The translations under genes were made by a program, and so were the position numbers. Shown here piece after piece: positions 32,389-40,835 of a DNA stretch of 42,292 nt. The number at the start of each line of letters is the position of its first letter. Positions within the stretch are counted from its first letter, which is position 1. Location: positions 1 to 42,292 of the forward strand of contig JAQBVN010000020.1 of the NCBI GenBank assembly GCA_027622975.1, read 5' to 3'. Below the pieces are notes generated by a model. That model was not told the DNA's origin and did not search any database. It saw only the letters and a list, made by a program, of their open reading frames with translations. The DNA comes from Bacteroidota bacterium (GTDB lineage: Bacteria > Bacteroidota > Bacteroidia > Flavobacteriales_D > Sanyastnellaceae).

Positions 32389-34341
32389 TCAGTCTGCGAG
32401 GACCATCAATTCTCTCGGAGATTGAATGACAAAGCGAAGTTTTCGTTCTTCAGTTTCTCCTGCAGAAATGTCCAAATCCCAGACCACTCGACCTGTGGGT
32501 TCGTCCACAACGGCCCCATCGAGCTTGAGTCGTTCAATTTCGATTTCTTCCGTCCGAACCAAGGGGAGTTGGTCCTCGAGTTGAAGGTGAATATCCGTTC
32601 GTTTTCGATTGGTCACCGTGAAGGTGTATTCGCGGTTGAATTCCTTCTTACCGGTGAACGCACCCACTTTGTCTTCTCGAACCGTTCGCTTCCGTCGAAC
32701 CAAAACATTGGGGTCAGGTCCCAGAGAGATGGCGAGGGTGTCATCCACGAAGTCCAAACGAAGTTGACTTTCCCCGACGTAATCTTCTCCGAAGTACACG
32801 TGCATGCGGCCATTCATCAAGTCCAGATCTTCCCAGTCGGTGAACATGGCTGTCAAGTACACTTGAGGATCCATTTTGGGGGCGCATTGGTGGAGGTATT
32901 GGGCTTCAATGGTGTGGTCCTGGATCCTGACAGCGTGAGGGTGGCCATCCGAGGGGATGTCGTAAGTGGCTGCTACATTGAACCTCGTTTGCGTGGGAGA
33001 GTGGCCAATGTCCACCGAAACAAAATTCAGGTCTTCCGCAACTTCCCTTCGCCGGCTGCTCGACCTGCCAAACAAGCTCTCCTCCACCATGTCTTCAGAG
33101 ATTTCGACGACGTCCATCGCCATGGACGGGGCGAGTGCTACATTCATGACCGGATTGCTGATGGACATCACCTCGGCAGAATACCCCACGCTGTTGTAGC
33201 TGAGGCTTGTCACCCCCTGATTGACTTGAAGGTTGTAAAACCCATTGATGTCAGTGACCGCTCGGCTCCGGCCATCGCCTGATACAACCGTGGCACCCAC
33301 CAAAGGTTGCCCATGAACATCAAAAAGTTGGCCTCGGACCTCCCGCACGGATGGGTTGTAAGGCTGCGCCTTGAGCCAAGCGTTGGCAGAGGCTGCTCCC
33401 GCACGGGTGTTTTGAATACCTCCTCCAGGCTGTGAGCCGTCGATGTACCATGGCTGGAGGTTTGGCTTGGTTCTGTTTTTGGAAGGCGTGCCTGTCGCAA
33501 CCGTTAAGGTCACATTCTCCCAAGGTTCGCCTGTGGTTTGATGCACCATGGCCAAACACTCCAACTTCATGGGGTCGTCCACATCCTTCACCCTCGCATT
33601 GTAGCTCGGGTTCCAGCCGGCTTGTTGCATCCAGTAACTCAGCACGAGTTCACCCTGTGTGGGTTGAGGTGATTCGACACGCACGAGCACCTCAAGCGAG
33701 GTGGAGGTGCGCAATGTCGGCAAGGATTGCAGGGCTTGGTCCAAGGCCATGATTTCCGCTTGATGACTCGCGATTTCACGATCAATCTCCGCCCTCCCGT
33801 CGTGAATGATTTGAAAGCGCTCTTGAAAGAAAGCGGTAGCTTGCATCAGGCGCTCCAAATCCACACCCGTGTCCTTGACGGTGAAGTTTTGGTTTTGCAG
33901 CAAGAGCTGCTCTTCTCGATCAAACAATGCTCTGCGAGCCTGTGCCCATTGGATGTCCCGGGTCAGGCGATTCCGAAGTGCGGTCAAACGATCCTGCTCT
34001 GCAGGTGATTCAGCTCCGCCTAGGGTGTCCGTGTGGTAGCGATGCGAGATGCCCAAGACCGTGAAATCTCCTCGCCCAGTCAAGCGAATGCGAGAGGGGT
34101 CGATGGCCGTGTGCAAGTCTTCAAACACCAGGACATTGGTGCCTTTGCGAAGATTGGCTTGGGCGATGCGTTCGACCTGGGCACCTTGTTCAAACACCAC
34201 CACATGATCGATTTGACTTTGGACAAAAATTTCAGGTGCCTCGGGCGACTTGGCAGAGACCCCGAGGGATATTCCGAGCAACAATGCACAAAGAGCTGCA
34301 AGCAACAATGCGCGCTCTAAAGGTGAGGACGTACGAATCAT
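32389..34341 (-). CDS. DUF4139 (MuiA-like) protein with carboxypeptidase-regulatory insert
   Basis: A 650-residue exported protein. A signal peptide or N-terminal anchor (about 8-30) is followed by DUF4140 (about 35-140, VVVFEQGAQVERIA), a coiled coil (about 115-215) and the DUF4139 beta domain beginning WMQQAGWNPSYNARVKDV and ending SPRELMVLAD. Inserted within the DUF4139 part (about 325-400) is a CarbopepD_reg-like domain (VRGQLFDVHGQPLVGATVV, ITDINGFYNLQV), like those at the N-terminus of TonB-dependent receptors. MuiA was linked to mucoidy control in Xanthomonas; the molecular function is unknown. It is probably on the outer membrane or periplasmic. Start ATG 34341 directly precedes the hydrophobic segment. 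Divergent from the MacAB operon. Confidence 0.85.
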   Translation of the reverse strand: MIRTSSPLERALLLAALCALLLGISLGVSAKSPEAPEIFVQSQIDHVVVFEQGAQVERIAQANLRKGTNVLVFEDLHTAIDPSRIRLTGRGDFTVLGISHRYHTDTLGGAESPAEQDRLTALRNRLTRDIQWAQARRALFDREEQLLLQNQNFTVKDTGVDLERLMQATAFFQERFQIIHDGRAEIDREIASHQAEIMALDQALQSLPTLRTSTSLEVLVRVESPQPTQGELVLSYWMQQAGWNPSYNARVKDVDDPMKLECLAMVHQTTGEPWENVTLTVATGTPSKNRTKPNLQPWYIDGSQPGGGIQNTRAGAASANAWLKAQPYNPSVREVRGQLFDVHGQPLVGATVVSGDGRSRAVTDINGFYNLQVNQGVTSLSYNSVGYSAEVMSISNPVMNVALAPSMAMDVVEISEDMVEESLFGRSSSRRREVAEDLNFVSVDIGHSPTQTRFNVAATYDIPSDGHPHAVRIQDHTIEAQYLHQCAPKMDPQVYLTAMFTDWEDLDLMNGRMHVYFGEDYVGESQLRLDFVDDTLAISLGPDPNVLVRRKRTVREDKVGAFTGKKEFNREYTFTVTNRKRTDIHLQLEDQLPLVRTEEIEIERLKLDGAVVDEPTGRVVWDLDISAGETEERKLRFVIQSPRELMVLAD

Positions 34342-34466
34342 GATGAAAGAATGTGGAGGTTTGACATGACAAGGCCAAACCAAGGAGTGTGCCAAAAACT
34401 GTTGAATCCATCCACATGAGTTGCAACATGGGTGCCCAGGCCACCTTTCTGGCCTGCCTTGACCTG

Positions 34467-34474
34467 TATCTTCG
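34467..34474 (+). promoter_or_regulatory. -7-like box TATCTTCG before the MacAB operon
   Basis: One mismatch from TAnnTTTG and five bases before ATG 34480. It is the only promoter-like box seen for the five-gene operon. Confidence 0.35.
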
Positions 34475-34479
34475 CAGTC

Positions 34480-35160
34480 ATGATTCACCTTCAAGGCATC
34501 ACCAAATCCTACACCACGGGCGCTCAATCGCTTCAAGTGCTCAAAGGGGTGGACTTGAGGGTTGAGGCGGGTGAATTGGTGGCAATCATGGGATCTTCAG
34601 GTTCAGGAAAATCCACGTTGCTGAACATTTTGGGGTTGTTGGATGCCTACGATGGAGGCCAATACCAATTGGATGGCCGTGACATGGCAGGGTTGAGCGA
34701 GCGAAGAGCGGCTGAAATGAGAAGGGAAATGCTTGGGTTTGTATTTCAAAGTTTCAACCTCATCAACTTCAAGTCGGCGGCTGAAAATGTGTCCTTGCCG
34801 TTGTACTACCAGCAAGTGCCTCGCAAAGAACGCACGCGTCGGGCCCATGAGTTGCTCGATCGCGTGGGACTTCTCGATTGGGCCGACCATTTGCCATCTC
34901 AGCTGAGTGGAGGTCAAAAGCAACGCGTGGCCATCGCGCGCGCGCTCGCTGCCAAACCTCGGGTGATTTTGGCAGATGAACCCACAGGTGCATTGGATAG
35001 CTCCACGAGCGAGGACGTGATGGTGTTGTTGAAAGAACTCAATGCAGAGGGCATGACCATGGTGGTTGTGACGCACGAAAATGAAATTGCCAGGGCATGT
35101 GGCCGAACCATTCGGTTGCGCGACGGCTTGGTGGAAACTGGAATGGATGTGGGAGCGTGA
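34480..35160 (+). CDS. ABC transporter ATPase, MacB/LolD type
   Basis: The 226-residue nucleotide-binding subunit has Walker A GSSGSGKST (38-46), Q-loop FVFQSFNLI, signature LSGGQKQR, Walker B ILADEPTGALD and H-loop THE. The sequence between Q-loop and signature and the length are of the MacB/LolD/FtsE type. It energises the two permeases that follow: its TGA (35158-35160) is overlapped by the first permease start by 14 bases. Start ATG 34480 (MIHLQGITKSY) fits the family. The system probably exports peptides, lipids or macrolide-like compounds with the adaptor encoded downstream. Confidence 0.93.
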   Translation: MIHLQGITKSYTTGAQSLQVLKGVDLRVEAGELVAIMGSSGSGKSTLLNILGLLDAYDGGQYQLDGRDMAGLSERRAAEMRREMLGFVFQSFNLINFKSAAENVSLPLYYQQVPRKERTRRAHELLDRVGLLDWADHLPSQLSGGQKQRVAIARALAAKPRVILADEPTGALDSSTSEDVMVLLKELNAEGMTMVVVTHENEIARACGRTIRLRDGLVETGMDVGA

Positions 35161-36388
35161 TTCATGGATTGAGGTCGCTCACAATGTCCTCGCCCATCCG
35201 TTGAGAACAGCCCTGACGGGAGTCAGTGTCGCACTTGGCATCTTCATCCTGGTCGTTATGCAAGGTCTAGGTTTTGGATTGCAGCACGGTGTAGAACAGC
35301 AATTTGCGGACGACGCGGTGAACAGCATCTGGGTGGAGGGAGGCCGAACCCAAATGGCCTATCGCGGCAACCAAAGCAACCGCCCTGTCAAATTGAACAA
35401 TGGGGACATCCCTGGCTTGGCAACCCAAGCCGACACTGTCCCGGCCTATTCTCGACGCATCCGGATGTGGGGCGCGGAGGTGGTATGGGAAAATCCAGAC
35501 GGGGAGAACCAGAGTGGGAACTTTGGGCTTCGAGGCGTAGACCCTGCACACATCGAGCTGGAACGGTCTAACCTGCTCTCTGGCCGATTCATCAACGAAC
35601 GCGACGTGTTGGAATCACGCAAGGTCGCGGTGGTGGGGCCCAACATCGTCGAGGAGCTCTTCCGTTCCGCGGAACCCGTTGGCGCGTTCGTGCGCATCAA
35701 TGGCGTGCTGTTTCAGGTTGTGGGAACATTTGAAGACCCAGGGTCGCGGTGGGAAAACCGCGTCACTTATGTGCCGTTTTCAACGGCGCAATCCCTGTTT
35801 CGTTCGGATGACAGCTTCGACCAAATCATCTACAGCACGGGTGCCATGACCACAGACGCCACTGTTGCCCAAAGCGGCCGCATGCTAGGCTGGCTCAAAG
35901 ACGTCAAAGCGGTGCACCCTGATGATTCCCGGGGCGTGCGCGTCGACAACAACAACGAGGAGTACGCCATGTACGCGTCCATTTTTGAGGGAATTCGGCT
36001 TTTCATTTGGGGCATTGGATTGATGACCCTGCTTGCGGGTGCAGTTGGGGTGGCCAACATTTTGGCCATCGGCGTGAAGGAAAGGACCAAGGAAATCGGC
36101 GTTCGCAAGGCACTTGGTGCGACCAACGGAAGCATCGTGAGTTTGGTGGTGATGGAGTCGACCGTCCTGATGCTTGTCAGCGGAAGCTTGGGGCTGATGC
36201 TTGCGGTAGGCTTGTTGACAACGGTGGCGCCCATGGCCAACCACGAATATTTTCAAAACCCACAGGTGGATCACCGCATCGCGCTTTTCGCGTTGATGGT
36301 CTTGGTGCTCGTCGGCTTGGCGAGCGGACTTGGACCGGCCTTGCGGGCCGTGGCGATTCGACCTGTTGAAGCCCTCCGCGACGAATGA
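35147..36388 (+). CDS. ABC transporter permease, MacB type (first copy)
   Basis: A 413-residue permease with four membrane segments. After a conserved start (WIEVAHNVLAHPLRTALTGV) the first helix precedes a large MacB_PCD periplasmic domain (about 45-290). Helices 2-4 and the FtsX core (ANILAIGVKERTKEIGVRKALGAT, about 298-321) follow. It ends AIRPVEALRDE, the usual C-terminus. With the second permease and the ATPase it forms a heterodimeric MacB-like machine that uses ATP hydrolysis to drive conformational export without moving substrate through its own membrane pore. Start ATG 35147 overlaps the ATPase stop; the next gene's ATG overlaps its own stop (ATGA). Confidence 0.9.
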   Translation: MWERDSWIEVAHNVLAHPLRTALTGVSVALGIFILVVMQGLGFGLQHGVEQQFADDAVNSIWVEGGRTQMAYRGNQSNRPVKLNNGDIPGLATQADTVPAYSRRIRMWGAEVVWENPDGENQSGNFGLRGVDPAHIELERSNLLSGRFINERDVLESRKVAVVGPNIVEELFRSAEPVGAFVRINGVLFQVVGTFEDPGSRWENRVTYVPFSTAQSLFRSDDSFDQIIYSTGAMTTDATVAQSGRMLGWLKDVKAVHPDDSRGVRVDNNNEEYAMYASIFEGIRLFIWGIGLMTLLAGAVGVANILAIGVKERTKEIGVRKALGATNGSIVSLVVMESTVLMLVSGSLGLMLAVGLLTTVAPMANHEYFQNPQVDHRIALFALMVLVLVGLASGLGPALRAVAIRPVEALRDE

Positions 36389-37647
36389 GGTGGTGGGAAC
36401 GCGATCCGTGGTTGGAGCTTGCGCAGGTTTTCTTGCGCAACCCATTCCGTACATTCCTGAGTTCGCTCGGGGTGGGCTGGGGCTTGTTCATGATTCTCAT
36501 CACCGTTGGGGCGTCCAACGGCTTGGAAGAAGGGGTAAAGTCAGACATGGGAAACCGCGTGAAGAACAGCGCCTTCTTGTGGACTCATCGAACCACCATG
36601 CCTTACAAGGGCTACCCCAAAGGGAGGTACTTCAACTTGAACACCGCTGACGTGGCCTTCCTCGAGGAAAATGCCACGTCGCTTGAGGCTGTTGCCCCCC
36701 GAAACCAGCTCGGTGGATGGCGCGGGGGAAACAACGTGACCCACGGGTTGAAGACGGCGGCGTGTGGCGTGTATGGAGACGTGCCCGTCTACAAGGACAT
36801 TGACCCCATTGTGATGATGGAGGGGCGCTACATCAACCAGCGCGATTTGGACGAACGACGGAAGGTGGCGGTGATCGGAAAGCGCGCGAGGCAGTTGTTG
36901 TTTGAACGTGATGAGAAAGCCGTCGGAAGTCACATCCAAATCCAGGGCGTGACATTCACTGTGGTGGGTGTGTACCGGAGCCAACAAACAGGAGAGGACG
37001 CAGAGGAGAGCGAGAACAACATCTTCACGCCTTACACAACATTCAACCACGCTTTTCACATGGGGGACGAGGTGGGCTGGCTGAGCCTGCTCATCCGTGA
37101 GGATGTGCATGGCGACACCGCGATGGCTGAAGTTCTGCGCTTGCTCAAGGCGCAAAAAAGCATTCACCCTGATGACGATCGCGCCTTTGGAAACTGGAGC
37201 ATGGCGGAGATGCACGAAGAGATGTCGACCGTGTTCGGGGCGTTTCGATGGGTCTCATTTGTGTTTGGCGGGTTGGCCCTGTTTGCGGGAGTCATTGGCA
37301 TCATGAACATCATGCTTATCACGATCAAAGAACGCACCAGGGAATTGGGTGTGCGTCGCGCTTTGGGGGCAACTCCTGCTGTCATCGTCATCCAGATCAT
37401 GGTGGAAACCCTCACCTTGACGGTGGTTGCTGGGCTGATTGGCGGGGTTCTTGGCGTCTTTGCACTCGAGGCGCTCGACACCTATCTCGCCGCCTCCGAA
37501 AGCAACGGCATCTTTCGCCATCCCCATGTCACACTGGACGTGTTGGTGACGGCGCTGACAACCATGACCATCCTCGGTGCTTTTGCGGGTATTTTGCCTG
37601 CATTGAGAGCCCTTCGCGTCCAACCTGTGGAAGCCCTGAGATCTTGA
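36385..37647 (+). CDS. ABC transporter permease, MacB type (second copy)
   Basis: The 420-residue product is a paralogue of the preceding permease: the start LELAQVFLRNPFRTFLSSLGVGWGLF, one long helix, a periplasmic MacB_PCD domain and an FtsX core (MNIMLITIKERTRELGVRRALGAT). The two genes have clearly diverged, so a heterodimer is likely, which is the usual arrangement in Bacteroidota operons of this type, instead of the MacB fusion homodimer. The four-base overlap with the first permease suggests fixed stoichiometry. The adaptor gene starts 16 bases downstream. Confidence 0.9.
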   Translation: MRWWERDPWLELAQVFLRNPFRTFLSSLGVGWGLFMILITVGASNGLEEGVKSDMGNRVKNSAFLWTHRTTMPYKGYPKGRYFNLNTADVAFLEENATSLEAVAPRNQLGGWRGGNNVTHGLKTAACGVYGDVPVYKDIDPIVMMEGRYINQRDLDERRKVAVIGKRARQLLFERDEKAVGSHIQIQGVTFTVVGVYRSQQTGEDAEESENNIFTPYTTFNHAFHMGDEVGWLSLLIREDVHGDTAMAEVLRLLKAQKSIHPDDDRAFGNWSMAEMHEEMSTVFGAFRWVSFVFGGLALFAGVIGIMNIMLITIKERTRELGVRRALGATPAVIVIQIMVETLTLTVVAGLIGGVLGVFALEALDTYLAASESNGIFRHPHVTLDVLVTALTTMTILGAFAGILPALRALRVQPVEALRS

Positions 37648-37663
37648 AAATGAACGAATTCTT

Positions 37664-38770
37664 ATGAAAAACGGAAAACTCATTGCTTTGCTCATCGGCG
37701 TCGTCCTTGTGCTCGCCGGAACGGTCTACACGGTGAAGCACCTTCGCGACCAAGAGCAACAAGCTGAAGCCTTGTATGACACTGAGACGCCGCGCGTCGC
37801 GGACATCGTACTCAAGACACTGGCTTCCGGAAGCGTTCAGCCACGTCAAGAGATTCTCATCAAGCCTCAAGTTTCAGGAATTGTGCGTCGCGTTTTGGTG
37901 GAAGCCGGAGACTTGGTCGAGGCGGGCGACGTCTTGGCGGAAGTCATGATTGTCCCCGATGTGGCCGCATTGAGCAATGCTGAGTCGCGTGTGGCCCGAG
38001 CCCAAATCACTTTGGAAGACGCGCAAACAAATCACGACCGCAACGCGGACTTGTTGGAGCGCGGGGTGTTGGCCCCGGCGGAGGCACAGCGCACCGAACT
38101 TGCTTTGAAGCAAGCCAGCGAAGAGCTCTACGCCGCAGAAGATAACCTCCGAATCGTGCAAGAGGGAGTGACCGCTCGAGGAGGAGGGAACGCATCGAAC
38201 ACGTTGGTGAAGGCCACGGTGTCCGGCATGGTCTTGGAAGTACCTGTGAAGAAGGGCAACAGTGTCATCGAGGCGAACAACTTCAACGAAGGCACCACCA
38301 TCGCCTCGGTGGCGGACATGGGGGATTTGCAATTTGTGGGGAAAATCGACGAAAGCGAGGTGGAGAAGCTCCATGAAGGCATGCCTATTCGGCTGACCAT
38401 TGGGGCCATTGAGGGAAGCCAAATTCCAGCCACCCTCGAACACATCGCTCCCAAAGGTGTGGCTGAGGGCGGGGCGATTCAATTTGAAATCAAAGCCGCG
38501 GTCATCCTTGAAGAAGGAAAATTCCTCCGTGCGGGTTACTCCGCCACGGCCGACGTGGTCCTTGACGAGCGCAAGCAGGTGTTGGCAGTGAGCGAACGCC
38601 TCGTGCAATACGACGGAGATCAACCGTACGTCGACGTGTTGGTGGGTGAAAACACCTACGAACGTCGAGACCTCGAGGTGGGGTTGAGCGACGGCCTTAT
38701 GACGGAGGTGTTGAGTGGCATCGAGGCAGCGGATGCGGTCAAAATTTGGAACCAACCGCGCTACGAATGA
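37664..38770 (+). CDS. Periplasmic adaptor subunit, MacA/HlyD-like
   Basis: The 368-residue membrane-fusion protein has an N-terminal membrane anchor (about 4-22), a lipoyl/barrel-sandwich domain (about 55-90 and 180-200, PQVSGIVRRVLVEAGDLVEAGDV and KATVSGMVLEVPVKKGNSV), a helical hairpin between them (about 95-165) and a beta-barrel domain (about 215-300). It should bridge the two permeases to an outer-membrane factor. No TolC-like gene is in the window, so that partner would be shared. The gene has no visible promoter and follows the second permease after 16 bases; the next gene overlaps it by ATGA. Confidence 0.92.
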   Translation: MKNGKLIALLIGVVLVLAGTVYTVKHLRDQEQQAEALYDTETPRVADIVLKTLASGSVQPRQEILIKPQVSGIVRRVLVEAGDLVEAGDVLAEVMIVPDVAALSNAESRVARAQITLEDAQTNHDRNADLLERGVLAPAEAQRTELALKQASEELYAAEDNLRIVQEGVTARGGGNASNTLVKATVSGMVLEVPVKKGNSVIEANNFNEGTTIASVADMGDLQFVGKIDESEVEKLHEGMPIRLTIGAIEGSQIPATLEHIAPKGVAEGGAIQFEIKAAVILEEGKFLRAGYSATADVVLDERKQVLAVSERLVQYDGDQPYVDVLVGENTYERRDLEVGLSDGLMTEVLSGIEAADAVKIWNQPRYE

Positions 38771-39294
38771 GCTTTCCTGAAGCACGGTTACGCACGGGCC
38801 TCCCGGCTGAAGAGGCAAAGAGCCTGGCCAGAGAAACGGCCCATCACCCGGATTGGGTGCACGACCTGATTCTCATTTCGGCTCAACCCGAAGGCGGGAC
38901 CGCTCCAAGAAAGGCCTCTTGGGTGCTTCGCCATGCCGCGCTTTACGACAAATCCGTTCTGAATGGTCACGGCGTCGCCATCCTTCGGGCGGTGGACCAG
39001 TCGCAAGACGCCAGCGTTCACAGGGAATTGCTCAAAGCCTTGTTGGAACTCCCCGCTGCCGAATTGAAGTCCATGGGGGAGGACCTGTACGACCTCGGCC
39101 TTGGACTTTGTGCCGACACCTCCTTGCCTGTGGCGATGGTGCATGTCGGTGTCCAACTCCTCCACGCCTCCGGACTGCCTCTGGGAGAAGAAGTCGCGGA
39201 AGTATGGCGGGAGCGGGGGTTAAACGCGGAAACGGTGCCGCTGGCTCGCTACCTGACTCGGCAGTTGGATGCCATGACGAAGCGGAGCTGCTGA
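38767..39294 (+). CDS. HEAT-repeat-like protein of unknown function
   Basis: A cytoplasmic protein of 175 residues made almost entirely of helices. Pairs such as HPDWVHDLILIS, RKASWVLRHAALYD and SVHRELLKALLEL resemble HEAT/armadillo repeats; a WVLRHA-type helix is found in short Bacteroidota proteins often mislabelled adenylosuccinate lyase. It has no signal peptide or catalytic motif. Its ATG overlaps the adaptor stop (ATGA), so it is the fifth gene of the MacAB operon, though a functional link is unproven. It ends 16 bases from the convergent helicase gene. Confidence 0.72.
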   Translation: MSFPEARLRTGLPAEEAKSLARETAHHPDWVHDLILISAQPEGGTAPRKASWVLRHAALYDKSVLNGHGVAILRAVDQSQDASVHRELLKALLELPAAELKSMGEDLYDLGLGLCADTSLPVAMVHVGVQLLHASGLPLGEEVAEVWRERGLNAETVPLARYLTRQLDAMTKRSC

Positions 39295-39310
39295 GCCGCC
39301 GGACCGCTCG

Positions 39311-40687
39311 TTACGTTTGGTCACCTTGCGGCTTGGGCCCATGGAATTTGGTGCGTTTTTTCCATTTGCGGTTTCCACTTGGGCGTGAGTCCTTGTCGCG
39401 TTTGGGTTGATTTGATGTTGGCCCCTGCGGTCCGTGACCGCCACGGCTACCGCGTCCTTTGTTGGACCCATTCTGACGTGGCTCAGGTTGGTTGGTGTGG
39501 CCTTCCTTTTGAGGCGCATTCTGGGTTTTGAAGTCCGCGGTGATGGCCGGAAGATCGAGGTGCCACTGGTGGTCCTTCATCAGCAGCACGTCGCGCTTGA
39601 TCAACTTCAAGATGTCTCGCATGTGGTTGCGTTCGTCGCCTTCGTTGACCATGGAAATGGCGACGCCTTCTCGTCCAGCGCGCCCGGTACGGCCGATGCG
39701 GTGAACGTACGTTTCGCTGATGTTGGGGATTTCAAAATTGATGACGTGGCTGACGCCTTCGACGTCAATGCCTCGCGCCGCGATGTCTGTGGCCACCAAG
39801 ACTTTGATGTTTCCATTGCGGAAGGCGTTCATGGCCTTGTCGCGCTGGGGCTGGCTTTTGTTGCCGTGAATGGCTTCTCCGCGAATGTTGTTCTTTTTGA
39901 GGTAGCGCACCACTTTGTCCGCGCCGTGTTTGGTTCGGGTGAACACGAGCGCCGTCTCCACTTCGTCCTGGTTGAGAAGTTGCACGAGCAAATCGCGTTT
40001 GGCTCCTTGACTCACGAACATCATCCGCTGGTCCACTGTCTCTGCGGCACTGCTGACGCGAGCCACTTCCACGCGGATGGGGTCCGTCAAAATGGTCTTG
40101 GAAAGCTTGACGATGCTCTCTGGCATGGTGGCGCTGAAGAACAGGCTTTGTCGCTTTTCAGGGAGCATGGCGATGACCCGCCTGATGTCGTGAATGAATC
40201 CCATGTCAAGCATGGTGTCGGCCTCGTCCAAGACCAAAAATTCAATCCACTCCAGCGACAACAACCCTTGGTTGCACAAGTCGAGCAGGCGACCGGGTGT
40301 GGCCACCAGCACGTCGGCTCCTTTGCGGATCTGCGCCACTTGCTTGTGCTGGCTGACGCCGCCAAAGATCAACGCCGTCCGAACCTTGACGTTCTTCGCG
40401 TAAGCTTTGACGTTGTCGTCGATTTGGGCGGCAAGCTCGCGGGTTGGGGTCAGCACCAACACACGTGGAACCGCGCGTCCGTGCATGAGGTTGTTGGCCA
40501 AATGATGAACAATCGGCAGCGAGAATGCCGCCGTTTTGCCCGTGCCCGTTTGGGCAATTCCCATCACGTCACGCCCCTTGAGGACGTGCGGAATGGCTTG
40601 GGCTTGAATGGGGGTGGGGCGCTCGTATCCGAGCGGCACCAGGGCGTCGAGCACCCGGGGGTGCAGGCCCATGTCAGAAAACTTCAT
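39311..40687 (-). CDS. DEAD-box RNA helicase, RhlE-like
   Basis: The 458-residue cytoplasmic ATP-dependent RNA helicase has Q motif with PTPIQAQAIP (25-34), motif I AQTGTGKT (45-52), PTREL, motif II DEAD, motif III SAT, and the C-terminal RecA domain with ARGID and HRIGRTGR. Beyond about residue 380 comes a basic, glycine/asparagine/arginine-rich tail (GSNKGRGSRGGHG, KKRTKFHGPK) that helps grip RNA. RhlE-type helicases act in ribosome assembly and mRNA decay. The start ATG 40687 (MKFSDMGL) is favoured over ATG 40714. A TACCTTTG box 136 bases upstream implies a long 5' leader. Confidence 0.93.
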   Translation of the reverse strand: MKFSDMGLHPRVLDALVPLGYERPTPIQAQAIPHVLKGRDVMGIAQTGTGKTAAFSLPIVHHLANNLMHGRAVPRVLVLTPTRELAAQIDDNVKAYAKNVKVRTALIFGGVSQHKQVAQIRKGADVLVATPGRLLDLCNQGLLSLEWIEFLVLDEADTMLDMGFIHDIRRVIAMLPEKRQSLFFSATMPESIVKLSKTILTDPIRVEVARVSSAAETVDQRMMFVSQGAKRDLLVQLLNQDEVETALVFTRTKHGADKVVRYLKKNNIRGEAIHGNKSQPQRDKAMNAFRNGNIKVLVATDIAARGIDVEGVSHVINFEIPNISETYVHRIGRTGRAGREGVAISMVNEGDERNHMRDILKLIKRDVLLMKDHQWHLDLPAITADFKTQNAPQKEGHTNQPEPRQNGSNKGRGSRGGHGPQGPTSNQPKRDKDSRPSGNRKWKKRTKFHGPKPQGDQT

Positions 40688-40822
40688 GAGTTGTTTTGAA
40701 TGCCACGTAAGCATGTGGCCAATGCACCGCGTCTGTACAGCCCTCAACCTGCCTCGTGCAATACGCTAAGGGGGCGTGTCGACATCGGTGAAACACGCAC
40801 ACGATTCTAGGATCGCGTGGTG

Positions 40823-40830
40823 CAAAGGTA
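40823..40830 (-). promoter_or_regulatory. Bacteroidota -7 box TACCTTTG for the helicase gene
   Basis: An exact TAnnTTTG match on the minus strand, six bases downstream of the DUF5777 stop. It would start the helicase transcript with a leader of about 130 bases that contains two inverted repeats. Confidence 0.4.
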
Positions 40831-40835
40831 CGCAG

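Noticed and set aside
39434-40699. A 421-codon open frame antisense to the helicase gene
   Set aside because: It mirrors the helicase codons and has no domain-like sequence; GC-rich third positions leave long antisense frames open.
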